A DNA stretch of 64,000 nucleotides from Natronococcus sp. AD-5 (GCF_030734285.1 NZ_CP132294.1:558001-622000), one strand, 5' to 3'; counted from the first letter of the stretch, positions 42,599 through 51,918 are shown. A program made the numbers and translations. Notes: a model not told the origin generated them from the sequence alone.

Positions 42599-42694
42599 AT
42601 GGCGAGAGTTAACACTGAGCGAGGGACGATGCAGCACGTGCGGTACGTAACGAGTGCGCAACGCAGAGCAACGAAAGCGGAGGCGTTCCGATGA
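42599..42694 (+). CDS. 31-residue leader ORF of the symporter operon
   Basis: A short basic peptide (MARVNTERGTMQHV, then an Arg/Lys-rich end). The expected transcript start coincides with its ATG, and its stop codon overlaps the ATG of the next small gene in an ATGA junction. It may be a translated leader that carries ribosomes to the coupled downstream genes. No homology is recognised. Confidence 0.4.
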   Translation: MARVNTERGTMQHVRYVTSAQRRATKAEAFR

Positions 42695-42861
42695 GCTTTC
42701 TCTTCGGTTTTCCGACGCCCGTCGTCGAGGTAATACTCGCACTGGTCGTTCTCGTACTCGGGCTCGCGCTGTATTTCGGATACCGATTCGAGACCGTCGA
42801 TATCGAAGAGCGAGAAACGCGGTCGACTGATACGATCAGTCGGGAGGGAGCGGGTAAATGA
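42691..42861 (+). CDS. Small single-pass membrane subunit of an SSS symporter
   Basis: A 56-residue protein: a short start (MSFLFGFPTPVVEV), one long hydrophobic helix (ILALVVLVLGLALYFGYRF) and a polar acidic tail. It overlaps the symporter start by 4 nt (ATGA), so the two are translationally coupled. Small accessory membrane proteins are known partners of several sodium-solute symporters. Too short for common gene-length cutoffs, but coupling and topology make it convincing. Confidence 0.75.
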   Translation: MSFLFGFPTPVVEVILALVVLVLGLALYFGYRFETVDIEERETRSTDTISREGAGK

Positions 42862-44489
42862 CGCTCCTATCGACGCTCGTCCCGCTTCAAACGTGGGGTG
42901 AAGACCTCGGCGTCGAGTACTATTCGTCGAAGGCACTCGCGTTGTTCGTACTCTTTTCGCTGCTGATGGTCGCGATCGGGGTGCTGGCCGGGCGATACCA
43001 GACTGATCGAGAGGAGTATTTCGTCGCGGGCCGACGGGGCGGCGTCTTCGTCGTCGCGCTGGCCATGTTCGCGTCGATACAGAGCGGCTGGGGGATGGTC
43101 GGCGTGACGGGAACCGGCTTCGCGGTCGGACTGGAATACATGATCATCGTCGCCGTCGGTACGCCGTTCGGATTCGTCCTCTCGTACTGGTTGCTCGGCC
43201 GGAAGATGCGAATGCTGGGCGACCTTCGCAACGCCATTACGGTTCCCGACGCGATGTACTACCGGTTCGAGGACGAACGAGTGCGCCTGCTCGGTGCGAC
43301 GTCGGTCTTGCTCGGTTGTATGGGCTATCTGGCCGCACAGTACGCGGCCCTCGGCATCGTCGGCGCGCTGGTCCTCCCCGTGAGTTTCTTCGAAGCGCTC
43401 CTGATCGGACTCGTCGTCGTCGGCTTTTACACCGTCGTCGGCGGGATGCTCGCCTCGATCTGGTCCGACGCGATACAGGGTGTGTTGATGGTCCTCGGAG
43501 CCGTCCTGACCGCGTACTTCGTTATTGCGAACTATCCCGGCGGAACGGACGCGATGATCGCGACGATCTCCACCGAACAGCCCGCATTCTTCGACTTCAC
43601 GCTGCTTGGCATGGACGGAATCGGTGCGATCGGATTCCTCCTGTCCGTCGTCGTTATTCAACTCACGGTCGCCGGACAGCCGCACGCGACAACCAAGTTC
43701 TACATGATCAGGGACGTGTCGCTGCTCCGATGGGGCGCCTTCATCACGGCGTTCGCGTACATGCTGACGGCGTTGTACTGGGTCACTGCACCGTTCGTCC
43801 GTGCGGCGATCCTCGAGGGACACGTCGCCGACCCCGGGAACCCGGACGCGGCTCTTCCGCTCGCCCTGCTCGAGTTCGCCCCGGACGTCGTCATCGGGTT
43901 CGTCTTGGTCGCGGTCATTGCGGCCATCATGTCGACGAGCAACGCGTTCCTCAACATGGGCGCCTCCGCGGTCGTCCACGATTACTTCCTCGAACACCGT
44001 GGCGAAGAGATCTCCGACGAACAGGAGGTCCGATACAGCCGGCTGACCACGCTCGCGATCCTCGTCGTCGCCGGAGTCATCGCCGCGACGTTCCCCGGCC
44101 TCATCTTCGTGCTCGGCGCGGCCGGCTGGGCGGTCTTCGCGTCGGTCCTGTTTCCGTGCGTCGCGGTCGCCTACAACTGGCGAGGTGCGACTACGGAGGG
44201 CGCACTCTGGGGCAGCGCCGTCGGGCTCAGCCTTACGCTCGTGATGGCGTACGGCGTCGAGTACCTCGGCTTCAGCCTCCCGATGGGAATCCTCGGCGGC
44301 CAGCTCGCGATGGTGATCGGCTACGTCGTCTTCGTCGCAGTGTCGCTCGTCACGTCGACGAACACCTACGAGGATCTCGACTCGGACATCCAAGAGGTCA
44401 TGGATCTCGGCCGAGTTCGCGGCGGGACGGTCTCTTCGCCCACGATCGCAACCGACGGCGGCGTCGACGACTCGAGCGAGAACGAGTAA
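42858..44489 (+). CDS. Sodium:solute symporter (SSS) family transporter
   Basis: A 543-residue transporter with about 13 membrane helices. The core has YFVAGRRGGVFVVALAMFAS near the start of the second helix, SIQSGWGMVGVTG, and the central GGMLASIWSDAIQGVLMVLG typical of SSS members such as PutP, PanF and ActP. The acidic C-terminal tail is cytoplasmic. The substrate is probably a carboxylate or the growth substrate of the adjacent catabolic genes. It forms an operon with the 56-residue subunit and lies opposite the OYE-type gene. Confidence 0.9.
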   Translation: MTLLSTLVPLQTWGEDLGVEYYSSKALALFVLFSLLMVAIGVLAGRYQTDREEYFVAGRRGGVFVVALAMFASIQSGWGMVGVTGTGFAVGLEYMIIVAVGTPFGFVLSYWLLGRKMRMLGDLRNAITVPDAMYYRFEDERVRLLGATSVLLGCMGYLAAQYAALGIVGALVLPVSFFEALLIGLVVVGFYTVVGGMLASIWSDAIQGVLMVLGAVLTAYFVIANYPGGTDAMIATISTEQPAFFDFTLLGMDGIGAIGFLLSVVVIQLTVAGQPHATTKFYMIRDVSLLRWGAFITAFAYMLTALYWVTAPFVRAAILEGHVADPGNPDAALPLALLEFAPDVVIGFVLVAVIAAIMSTSNAFLNMGASAVVHDYFLEHRGEEISDEQEVRYSRLTTLAILVVAGVIAATFPGLIFVLGAAGWAVFASVLFPCVAVAYNWRGATTEGALWGSAVGLSLTLVMAYGVEYLGFSLPMGILGGQLAMVIGYVVFVAVSLVTSTNTYEDLDSDIQEVMDLGRVRGGTVSSPTIATDGGVDDSSENE

Positions 44490-44509
44490 CGAGATCCGTC
44501 CGGCTCCGC

Positions 44510-46576
44510 TTACAGCTCCCGGGCCGCGCCCTCGCCCTCGTGGATCGCCTCCATGATCGTCCGCGGAGCCAGCGCGTCGCCGACGACCGAGACGTCGTAG
44601 CCCGCCGACTCGAGCCGCGTTCGCATTCCGTCGTCGGCGCGGTGAAACCCGGCGAGCACGACGCTATCGAGGTCGGCTATCGTCACCGCCCGGCCGGCCT
44701 CGCGCAGCGTCACGTCGGGCCACTCGACCCGCTCTGGCATCGTGAACGTGTGCAGCGAAACGGGGTTCTCGAGTCCGAACAGTTCGCGCTGGAGCTTCGC
44801 CGTCGTCGGTCCGGTGAGCGATCCGCCGGGATCGCCGCCGACCATCGCGAAGTGGACGTCCCGACCCTCGTTCGCGAGGTGCTTTGCGGTGCCGACGCCC
44901 TTCCAGTGATGTTCGCCGTCGTCGAGGACGAGTACGCGCTCCCCCGGATCGCGGTAGTCGAGTTCGGTCTCGACGCTCGAGGTGAGAACCGCCGTGCTCG
45001 ACAGCACGCGGGCGTCCGTCCACCCCGGTACGTCGTCGACCGTGACGCCGTGACCGCGGTAGCCGCGCGGAAACGCGGGCTGGCTCGATCCCGTCGCGAG
45101 CACGACCGCGTCGGGATCGATCTCTTCGACGAGCGCGGGCGTCACCTCGACGCCGGTTCGAGCCTCGACTCCCTCGCGCTCCGTCGCCTCCCGGAGCCAC
45201 AGGATCGGCTTCTCGAACTCCCGTCGGCCCTCGAGTTCCTTCGCGAATCGAACTTGCCCGCCGAGCGTTTCGTCGGCCTCGCAGAGGGTAACGTCGTGGC
45301 CTCGCCTGGCCGCGACCTCGGCCGCTTTCATTCCAGCAGGGCCGCCACCGACGACGAGTACGTCTCGGACTGGGTCCGCCGGCTCGAGCGTCCCGCGGCC
45401 GCGCTCGGCCTCGAATCCGGTCGCGGGATTGAGCACGCACCGACACTCCGCACCGTCGTAAACCCGTTCGATACAGCCCTGATTGCACCCCATGCACTCG
45501 ATCAGTTCGTCGAGTCTGCCGTCCTTCGCTTTCTCCGCGATCGCGGGATCGGCGATGTGACCGCGAGTCATCGAAACGACGTCGGCGCACCCCTCCCGGA
45601 GCACGCGGTCGGCGGCTCGCGGATCCGTGATTCGGCCCGTCGTCGCGACCGTAACGTCGGGGTTCTCCGCTCTTACCGCATCTCTGACGTCCTTTGCGAG
45701 CGGCGCGAGCAGTTCCTGTTCGTGTTGCATGTCCGGGACGATGTAGTCCTGTTTCTGGTAGGTGCCGGCCTTGACGACGAGGTAGTCGACCTGTCCCGTC
45801 GCGGCGAGTCGCCGCGCGACCTCGCTGTACTCCTCGACGTCCATCCCGCCCGGCGCCGCATCCGTGGCGTTGACCTGAAATCCGACCGCGTAGTCGTCGC
45901 CGACGCGGTCCCGGACGGCGTCCAGCGTTTCGAAGACGATGCGGAGCCGGTTCTCCAGGTTGCCGCCGTACTCGTCGTCCCGGTCGTTCGAGTACGGCGA
46001 GATGAACTGCGAGAGGAAATAGCCGCCGTAACCCGAATGGATCTCGACCCCGTCGAATCCGCCACGTTCGATGATCTCAGCGGTCCTGGCGTACGACTCG
46101 ACGATTTCGTCGATCTCGTCGTGGGTCATCTCGCGCGGCATTTCTCGGTTGACCGGCCCGGGAACGTCGCTCGCCGACAGCAACGGTCGCTCCGTAAGGA
46201 GGCTGGTCATCTGACGCCCGTAATGGAGGTTCTGACAGAAGATCGGGACGCCCGCCTCGTGAACGGCGTCGGTCAACCGCCGGAGTTTCGGGATCATCTC
46301 TTCGTCCCAGCCGACGATCGCGCTCCCCGTCTGTGCCGTCGGATGGTTCGCGAGGTAGGCCATCACGATCAGCCCGATGCCGCCTTCCGCGCGCTCGACG
46401 TAGTAATCGATTAGCTGCTGATCGATCTCTCGTCCGCCGGCATAATTCGTGGTGTGTCCGGTCATCATCAGCCGGTTGCGAAGATCGACGTCGCCGATCG
46501 ACGCCGGGTCGAACAGCCGCCGAAATTCGTACGCGTTCGGCTCCTCGTCGTCGAGTACCGCCTCGTGGTCGGGCAT
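44510..46576 (-). CDS. Old-yellow-enzyme/2,4-dienoyl-CoA-reductase-type FMN/Fe-S/FAD oxidoreductase
   Basis: A 688-residue, three-part enzyme. The N-terminal FMN TIM barrel runs from FDPASIGDVDLRNRLMM through FDGVEIHSGYGGYFLSQF. A 4Fe-4S site follows (CMGCNQGC, then CRCVLNP). The C-terminal FAD/NAD(P) domain carries VVGGGPAGMKAAEVAARRGHDVTL. Relatives are FadH, trimethylamine dehydrogenase, bile-acid BaiCD and stachydrine or betaine demethylases. The substrate cannot be told from sequence. A TATA-like ACTATTTCG is about 27 nt upstream of its ATG. It is convergent with the symporter. Confidence 0.9.
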   Translation of the reverse strand: MPDHEAVLDDEEPNAYEFRRLFDPASIGDVDLRNRLMMTGHTTNYAGGREIDQQLIDYYVERAEGGIGLIVMAYLANHPTAQTGSAIVGWDEEMIPKLRRLTDAVHEAGVPIFCQNLHYGRQMTSLLTERPLLSASDVPGPVNREMPREMTHDEIDEIVESYARTAEIIERGGFDGVEIHSGYGGYFLSQFISPYSNDRDDEYGGNLENRLRIVFETLDAVRDRVGDDYAVGFQVNATDAAPGGMDVEEYSEVARRLAATGQVDYLVVKAGTYQKQDYIVPDMQHEQELLAPLAKDVRDAVRAENPDVTVATTGRITDPRAADRVLREGCADVVSMTRGHIADPAIAEKAKDGRLDELIECMGCNQGCIERVYDGAECRCVLNPATGFEAERGRGTLEPADPVRDVLVVGGGPAGMKAAEVAARRGHDVTLCEADETLGGQVRFAKELEGRREFEKPILWLREATEREGVEARTGVEVTPALVEEIDPDAVVLATGSSQPAFPRGYRGHGVTVDDVPGWTDARVLSSTAVLTSSVETELDYRDPGERVLVLDDGEHHWKGVGTAKHLANEGRDVHFAMVGGDPGGSLTGPTTAKLQRELFGLENPVSLHTFTMPERVEWPDVTLREAGRAVTIADLDSVVLAGFHRADDGMRTRLESAGYDVSVVGDALAPRTIMEAIHEGEGAAREL

Positions 46577-46686
46577 GCGTGACTATCCCGTGCACGTCTA
46601 GCGAAATAGTCGTGTCGACGGCCGCGCGGTAAAACCGATCACGCCTCGGTCCGTCTCCGAAGCCCGGGCGACCGCTCGCGTACCGC

Positions 46687-47154
46687 TCAGAGCGGATCGC
46701 CGTGTACGAACAGCCGACTTCCCGCCGTGCGCGTCTCGGCGTACCCGTCCTCGTACTCCATCAGCTGGAACAACGCGCCGGTCGGGTTACTCGGCGGGAC
46801 GAACGCCTCCTTCCAGTGCTCGCACTCGAGTCGATCGACGACGGGGACGCCCCGCGCCTCCAGCGCGCCGACGGCCGCCTCGAGGTCGGCGACCTCGAAC
46901 GTGACGTGGTGAAGGCCGGGACCGTTTCGCTCGAGGAAGTCGGTGAGGAACGAGTCGGAGCCGGCTTCCGGTGCGATGAGCTCGAGTCGAGACGCGTCGC
47001 CCAGGGCGTAGGCGGCCCAGGTAAACTCGCCGTACTCGCTTCGCTCCTCGTGGATCTTCTCGCACCCGAGCGCGAACAGCAGTTCCTCAGCTCCGTCGAT
47101 CGACTCGACGGCGATCCCCACGTGATCGACGCGGATCGCTGGCATCTCGGTCAT
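46687..47154 (-). CDS. VOC-fold protein, methylmalonyl-CoA-epimerase-like
   Basis: A 155-residue vicinal-oxygen-chelate protein with paired beta-alpha-beta modules. VDHVGIAVESIDGAEEL gives the first metal His, GPGLHHVTFEVADLEAAV the second, and LFQLMEYEDGY the acidic ligand. The arrangement resembles methylmalonyl-CoA epimerase. VOC lactonases and dioxygenases share it, so the reaction is uncertain. The start at 47154 has a good TATA-like AAATATCTA (47180-47188) upstream. Confidence 0.85.
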   Translation of the reverse strand: MTEMPAIRVDHVGIAVESIDGAEELLFALGCEKIHEERSEYGEFTWAAYALGDASRLELIAPEAGSDSFLTDFLERNGPGLHHVTFEVADLEAAVGALEARGVPVVDRLECEHWKEAFVPPSNPTGALFQLMEYEDGYAETRTAGSRLFVHGDPL

Positions 47155-47272
47155 GGTCCCACCGGCGTGCGCTTCGAACATAGATATTTGGTCCGCGTGA
47201 ACGCTCGTCGCGAGAAACGAGAACGGGGTGCACCGATAGAACAAAGTCGCGGGAGCGCAACGGTGCGGTCAC

Positions 47273-47593
47273 ATGACAAAACTGGTCCAGGTTCTCGTCC
47301 GGCGGGACGAGTACAGCCACGAAGCGTTCGTCGACTGGTGGCGGGGTGACCACGCCGAACTCGCGAGCGAGCTGCCGGGACTGAAGCGGTACAGCACGTC
47401 CGTGCCGACGAACCCCGACTACGTCGACTACGACGGCGTCCTCGCGCTCACTTTCGAGAGCGCAGCGGCGCTCGACGAGGCCTTCGAGTCCGAGATCGGC
47501 CAGGAGGTCCAGGCCGACGCCGCCGACTACGTCGACTTCGACGCCGGATCGCGGATGATCGTCGAGGAGACGGTTCACGTCGACGAGGGATGA
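47273..47593 (+). CDS. EthD-domain protein
   Basis: A 106-residue dimeric ferredoxin-like fold protein: TKLVQVLVRRDEYSHEAFVDWWRGDHAELA is the EthD hallmark. Related proteins are small isomerases or lactonases, or helpers in catabolic operons. It overlaps the following ThDP enzyme gene by 4 nt, so the two probably work on the same pathway. Confidence 0.85.
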   Translation: MTKLVQVLVRRDEYSHEAFVDWWRGDHAELASELPGLKRYSTSVPTNPDYVDYDGVLALTFESAAALDEAFESEIGQEVQADAADYVDFDAGSRMIVEETVHVDEG

Positions 47594-49284
47594 CGTCGAC
47601 GGCCGCTGCACTCGTCGATACCCTCGAGGAACTCGGCGTCGAGTACGTCTTCGGGTATCCCGGCGGGCGCGTGATCGAGTTGCTCGAGCACATCCCGGAG
47701 TCGGAGGTGGACCTCGTTCGCCCGCGCGACGAACGCGAGGCGAGCGTCATGGCCGAGGTGCACGGTCGACTCACCGGCACCCCCGGGGTGCTCGCCGGCC
47801 AAGGGCCGTGGATCGGCAGCCTGGGGCTGATCGGCCAGATGGAGGCGCGCCTGTCGTCCTCGCCGATGGTCGTGCTCACTGAGGCATCCGAACGCGGCGA
47901 GTACTCGACGCTGGCGCCGTACCAGCAGGCGCGGGGCGACTACGGCGGGTTCAGCCTCCCGAGTATCCTGGACGGCGTGACCAAGGAGTGGTGGTTCCCG
48001 CGCACGCCGATCGAAACGCTACGGAGCACGCAGCTGGCGTTCAAACACGCCGTCGCGGACCGCCCCGGTCCGACAGCAGTCATCCTGGACGGCGACGCGA
48101 TCACCGCCGACGTCCCCGCCGATCCGACGCCGCCCGCCTGGGACGCGCGCGAGCAGGCCCGTACCTGGGACGCCGCCCCGACCGCTTCGGACGTCGCGGC
48201 AGCGGTCGACGCGCTCGAGGCCGCCAACCGGCCGGTGATAATCGCGGGAAATGGGGTTCACGCCGCGCAGGCCTACGACGAACTCGCGGCGGTCGCCGAC
48301 GCCTACGACTGCGTTGTCGTCGCCTCCTACCTGGGGAAGTCGACGTACCCCGAGACCGAGGACCGCGCGGCGGGCGTCGTCGGCTCGTTCGGCCACGAGG
48401 GGGCGAACCGGCTCGTCAGCGAGGCCGATACGCTGCTCGTCGTCGGCTGCCGGCTGAACCCGATGGACACCAACTGGCAGGCACCCGACTTCATCCGACC
48501 CGACGAGCAGATGATCGTCCACGCCGACGTCGATACCCGCAACGCCGGCTGGGTCTACCCCGCGGACGTGGGGCTGATCGGCGACGCGAAGGCGAGCCTC
48601 GAGGCGCTCGCCGAGGCCGGCGGTGCGGAGAACGGGTGGGCGCCCGAGCGCGCGGCCGACGCCCGTGACTGGTTCACCGCCCCCGAGTGCGAGGACGACT
48701 CGGCGCCGATCAAGCCACAGCGCGCGGCCAAGGAGATCCAGGCCGTCGTCGACGACGAGACCATCGTCACCGCCGACTCCGGGAACAACCGGTTCTGGCT
48801 GCTGTACTACCTCCAGACGCCGGCCGTCCGCACCTACTTCGGGAGCGGCGGCGTCGGCGGGATGGGGTGGGCGAACCCGGCGGCCGTCTCGGCGGCGCTG
48901 ACGACGGGCAAGGACGTGATCGCGGTCGCCGGCGACGGCGGCTTTGCGATGACGATGAACAGCGTCGAGACGGCCGTGGAGTACGGCGTCGCTCCCACGT
49001 TCGTCGTGCTCAACGATACCAGCCTCGGGATGGTCCGCCAGATGCAGGGCGAGCGCGAGATCGCCGGCGTCGAGTTCCACGACACGGACTTCGTGAAGGC
49101 CGCCGAGGCGTTCGGCGCGGTCGGGACGCGGGTGACCGCACCCGACGAGTTTGCCGACGCGCTCGCGGAGGGCAAAGCGGCGGACGTCCCGCACGTCATC
49201 GACGTGCGAATCGACCGCGAGGAGGACATGGCCGAGACGCTCGCCTCCTCGTTCTACGAATCGATCGGAGGGCTCCACGAGTAA
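47590..49284 (+). CDS. Thiamine-diphosphate enzyme, acetolactate-synthase/decarboxylase-like
   Basis: A 564-residue, three-domain ThDP enzyme. The N-terminal PYR domain has the catalytic Glu in PRDEREASVMAEVHGRLTG. The middle domain is Rossmann-like (NRPVIIAGNGVHAAQAYDEL). The C-terminal PP domain has the GDG...N cofactor motif (AVAGDGGFAMTMNS to VVLNDTSLGM). It could be a 2-oxo-acid decarboxylase, a carboligase or a cyclic-dione hydrolase. It is probably not the biosynthetic acetolactate synthase, because it is paired with EthD and has no regulatory subunit gene. Confidence 0.88.
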   Translation: MTSTAAALVDTLEELGVEYVFGYPGGRVIELLEHIPESEVDLVRPRDEREASVMAEVHGRLTGTPGVLAGQGPWIGSLGLIGQMEARLSSSPMVVLTEASERGEYSTLAPYQQARGDYGGFSLPSILDGVTKEWWFPRTPIETLRSTQLAFKHAVADRPGPTAVILDGDAITADVPADPTPPAWDAREQARTWDAAPTASDVAAAVDALEAANRPVIIAGNGVHAAQAYDELAAVADAYDCVVVASYLGKSTYPETEDRAAGVVGSFGHEGANRLVSEADTLLVVGCRLNPMDTNWQAPDFIRPDEQMIVHADVDTRNAGWVYPADVGLIGDAKASLEALAEAGGAENGWAPERAADARDWFTAPECEDDSAPIKPQRAAKEIQAVVDDETIVTADSGNNRFWLLYYLQTPAVRTYFGSGGVGGMGWANPAAVSAALTTGKDVIAVAGDGGFAMTMNSVETAVEYGVAPTFVVLNDTSLGMVRQMQGEREIAGVEFHDTDFVKAAEAFGAVGTRVTAPDEFADALAEGKAADVPHVIDVRIDREEDMAETLASSFYESIGGLHE

Positions 49285-49315
49285 TAGCGCCGCTCGCGAG
49301 CCGAACGATCACCAA

Positions 49316-49322
49316 CCTATAC
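49316..49322 (+). promoter_or_regulatory. TATA-like box for the epimerase gene
   Basis: CCTATAC lies 27-33 nt before the ATG at 49349. Confidence 0.4.
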
Positions 49323-49348
49323 GTGAACCATCACCGTATCACCGACAC

Positions 49349-50317
49349 ATGAACGACGACAACGCGACGGTACTGGTAACCGGCGGAACCGGCTTCATCG
49401 GTTCCTACGTGGTACAGGATCTGCTCGAGCACGGCCACGACGTCGTGGCCTACGACCTCTCGACGGACGCGGAGATCCTCGAGAAGCTCGGCGTCGCCGA
49501 CGAGGTCGAGGTGCGACGCGGCGACGTCTCCGAACCGACCGACGTGATCCGTACGGTCAAGGAGACCGGCGCGACGCGCGTTATTCACCTCGCCGCGCTG
49601 CTGACGACGACGGCGCGGGAGAACCCGCGCGCGGCGGCCGAGGTGAACATCATGGGGACGAACAACGTCTTCGAGGCGGCCCGGACGCTCGACGACCAGG
49701 TCGAGCGCGTCGCGTGGGCCTCCTCGGCGGCGGCGTATGCGCCACCCCGTAACTACGACGCGGAGTGGGTCGACGAGGACGAACTCGTCTATCCCGATAC
49801 GCTGTACGGCGCGACCAAGGAGTACAACGAACACCAGGCGCGGGTCTACCACGAGGACTACGGGCTGGACCACGTCGCGCTCCGGCCGACGGTCGCCTAC
49901 GGCCCGTACCGCGAGACCGGGGGCTCGGCCTTTCTCGCGAACATCATCGAAAAGCCCGCGCTCGGCGAGCCCTACAGCGTCGAGTACGGCGACCAGGAGA
50001 TCGACTGGCAACACGTCGAGGACATCGCCCAGGCGTTCCGGAAGGCGGCCTTCACGCCGTCGGCGGCGCTGACCCAGCGCGTCTACAACGTCCGCGGCGT
50101 GCTGGCGACGGTTCGAGAGGCCGCCGAAGCCGTCGAGTCCGTGATGCCCGACGCCGACATCGACGTCTCCGACGACGGCGAACTCCCCTGGACGCAGAAC
50201 TTGGACATGACGAAGGCCCAGGAGGACCTCGGCTACGAGCCCGCGTACGACCTCGAGTCCGGCTTCCGGAAGTACATCAACGTGCTGCGCGAGGAAGAGG
50301 GATTCGAACCGATCTGA
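49349..50317 (+). CDS. NAD-dependent epimerase/dehydratase (extended SDR)
   Basis: A 322-residue extended SDR: VLVTGGTGFIGSYVVQDLL binds NAD, RGDVSEP follows strand 3, and the catalytic pair is in YGATKEYNEHQ (YxxxK). The end carries the substrate-domain pattern AQEDLGYEPAYDLESGFRKYI. Relatives are sugar-nucleotide epimerases and uronate or 3-beta-hydroxy dehydrogenases. It begins 64 bp after the ThDP gene with its own promoter-like box. The substrate is unknown. Confidence 0.9.
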   Translation: MNDDNATVLVTGGTGFIGSYVVQDLLEHGHDVVAYDLSTDAEILEKLGVADEVEVRRGDVSEPTDVIRTVKETGATRVIHLAALLTTTARENPRAAAEVNIMGTNNVFEAARTLDDQVERVAWASSAAAYAPPRNYDAEWVDEDELVYPDTLYGATKEYNEHQARVYHEDYGLDHVALRPTVAYGPYRETGGSAFLANIIEKPALGEPYSVEYGDQEIDWQHVEDIAQAFRKAAFTPSAALTQRVYNVRGVLATVREAAEAVESVMPDADIDVSDDGELPWTQNLDMTKAQEDLGYEPAYDLESGFRKYINVLREEEGFEPI

Positions 50318-50339
50318 ACGCCCTTCCCACGCTCTCGAC

Positions 50340-50543
50340 TCAATCGGGGACGTCGATCGACGCGTCCTTCCGATTCAGAATCCGCTCGATTTCGTCCCCC
50401 TCGAGGAGGTCGACCAGATCGGCGTCGCCGGATCGGTACGCTTCGAGTTCCGCCTCGCTCAGGTACTCTTCGATCTCGTCGTCCTCGAGGAGCGACTCGA
50501 GGGTGTCGTCGATGTCTTCCGGATCGTACCCTGGCACTGGCAT
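50340..50543 (-). CDS. Small acidic helical protein, uncharacterised
   Basis: A 67-residue protein rich in Glu, Asp and Leu (DDTLESLLEDDEIEEYLSEAEL). TATTATA at 50567-50573 lies 24-30 nt upstream of its ATG on the minus strand, supporting a leaderless gene. I do not recognise the family. Confidence 0.6.
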   Translation of the reverse strand: MPVPGYDPEDIDDTLESLLEDDEIEEYLSEAELEAYRSGDADLVDLLEGDEIERILNRKDASIDVPD

Positions 50544-50613
50544 GTGCTATCGTGCGACGTCCACGCTATTATACCCCGACCTCGGCCCGCCGCCGGTCGC
50601 CGACAACGGTACG

Positions 50614-50621
50614 ATTTAGTA
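50614..50621 (+). promoter_or_regulatory. TATA-like box for the M24 gene
   Basis: ATTTAGTA lies 23-30 nt before the ATG at 50644. Confidence 0.45.
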
Positions 50622-50643
50622 GGTCGCCCTGATACGTCAGCAC

Positions 50644-51918
50644 ATGACGTTCTACGAGCGCGACTACATGGAGGGGACGCTCGGCACGCAGGCCGTCGAC
50701 TGGGAGGAGCGAATCAACACGCAGCGCCTGCGCGAAGAGCGCAAGGAGAAGGCCCTCGCCCGGCTTCGGGAGACCGACCTCGGCGCGATGTTGCTCGTCT
50801 CGGATCCGAACATCCGGTACGTGACGGGGCTGGCGATGACCGGCGGCAGCGGCGCGGATCACTACACGCTGCTCACGGAGAACGGCGACGTCGTCCACTG
50901 GGACACGGCCGACCACGCGAGCAACCAGCGGGCGAACTGTCCCTGGCTGCACGACGTCCGGTACGCCTGTCCCGGACTCGGCAACGTCCCTCGAGCCTCG
51001 GGCAGCGCGTCGGCGCGACGGTTCCTCCTCTCGACGATGGCCGAAACCGTTCACGAGGCCATGGAGGAGTACGGCGTCGCCGACGGGAAACTGGGAATCG
51101 ACGTCGGCAATCGGGGGCTGCTCGAGGCGTTCGAGGACCGCGGCCTCGAGGTCGATCCCGGAACGGCGCGGGCGGTGATGGAGGACGCCCGGAAGGTCAA
51201 GACCCGGGACGAGGTCGAGTGCCTGCGGCAGGTCGCGGCGATCTGCGAGGCCGGCTTCCAGACGATCAAAGACGCGGCGAAACCCGGAATGCGTGAGACC
51301 GAACTCTGGGGTAACGCCGTCCGCGAGCTGTGGCGCCACGGCGCGTTCGTCGGCGGCGGCTACCTCACGTCGGGGCCGAACACGTGGCCGAAACACCAGG
51401 CCAACACCACCGATCGGGCGATCCGGCCCGGCGACCTCGTCTACGCCGACTTCTACAATATCGGCTACCTCGGCTACCGATCGTGCTATTACCGCACCTT
51501 CTCGGTAGGCGAACCGACCGAGGAACAGCGGGATGCCTACGAGACCGCTCGAGACAACCTCTACGACGTGCTCGAGCGCATCGAGCCGGGCGCGACGACC
51601 GACGAGATCGCGCAGGGCTTTCCGGACATGGAGGGCGAGCACGCCGATTTCTACGACGCCGACGAGCACTGGCAGCTGACGACGAACCACTGGGCCCACG
51701 GCCTGGGCCTCCAGCTGTACGAGGTGCCGCTGATCTGGCGCGGGCTCTCGCCGGAGCACCCGATCGAGATCGAGGAGGGAATGACGATGGCCGTCGAGAC
51801 CCAGGAGCCCGCGGGTCGGCAGGGCGTCCGCGTCGAGGAGATGGTCGTCGTCCGCGAGAACGGCGTCGAGATCCTGAGCCAGTGGCCGGTCGAGGAGATC
51901 ACGGTCATCGACCACTAG
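50644..51918 (+). CDS. M24-family pita-bread protein with altered metal site
   Basis: A 424-residue creatinase/aminopeptidase-P-like protein. The N-terminal domain has MLLVSDPNIRYVTGLAM. The C-terminal pita-bread domain keeps the first Asp ligand (LVYADFYNIGY), the His (NHWAHGLGLQLYEVP) and both Glu ligands (MAVETQEPAG and RVEEMVVV). The second Asp, normally before xxRT, is Cys in SCYYRTF. Length and spacing look like the DddP-type DMSP lyase/creatinase subgroup rather than a true Xaa-Pro peptidase. Activity with one ligand changed is uncertain. Confidence 0.85.
   Translation: MTFYERDYMEGTLGTQAVDWEERINTQRLREERKEKALARLRETDLGAMLLVSDPNIRYVTGLAMTGGSGADHYTLLTENGDVVHWDTADHASNQRANCPWLHDVRYACPGLGNVPRASGSASARRFLLSTMAETVHEAMEEYGVADGKLGIDVGNRGLLEAFEDRGLEVDPGTARAVMEDARKVKTRDEVECLRQVAAICEAGFQTIKDAAKPGMRETELWGNAVRELWRHGAFVGGGYLTSGPNTWPKHQANTTDRAIRPGDLVYADFYNIGYLGYRSCYYRTFSVGEPTEEQRDAYETARDNLYDVLERIEPGATTDEIAQGFPDMEGEHADFYDADEHWQLTTNHWAHGLGLQLYEVPLIWRGLSPEHPIEIEEGMTMAVETQEPAGRQGVRVEEMVVVRENGVEILSQWPVEEITVIDH

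Noticed and set aside
43316-46414. 1032-codon plus-strand frame over the symporter end and the OYE-type gene
   Set aside because: It spans two real genes in the wrong frame or strand and is Arg-rich, unlike a halophile protein.
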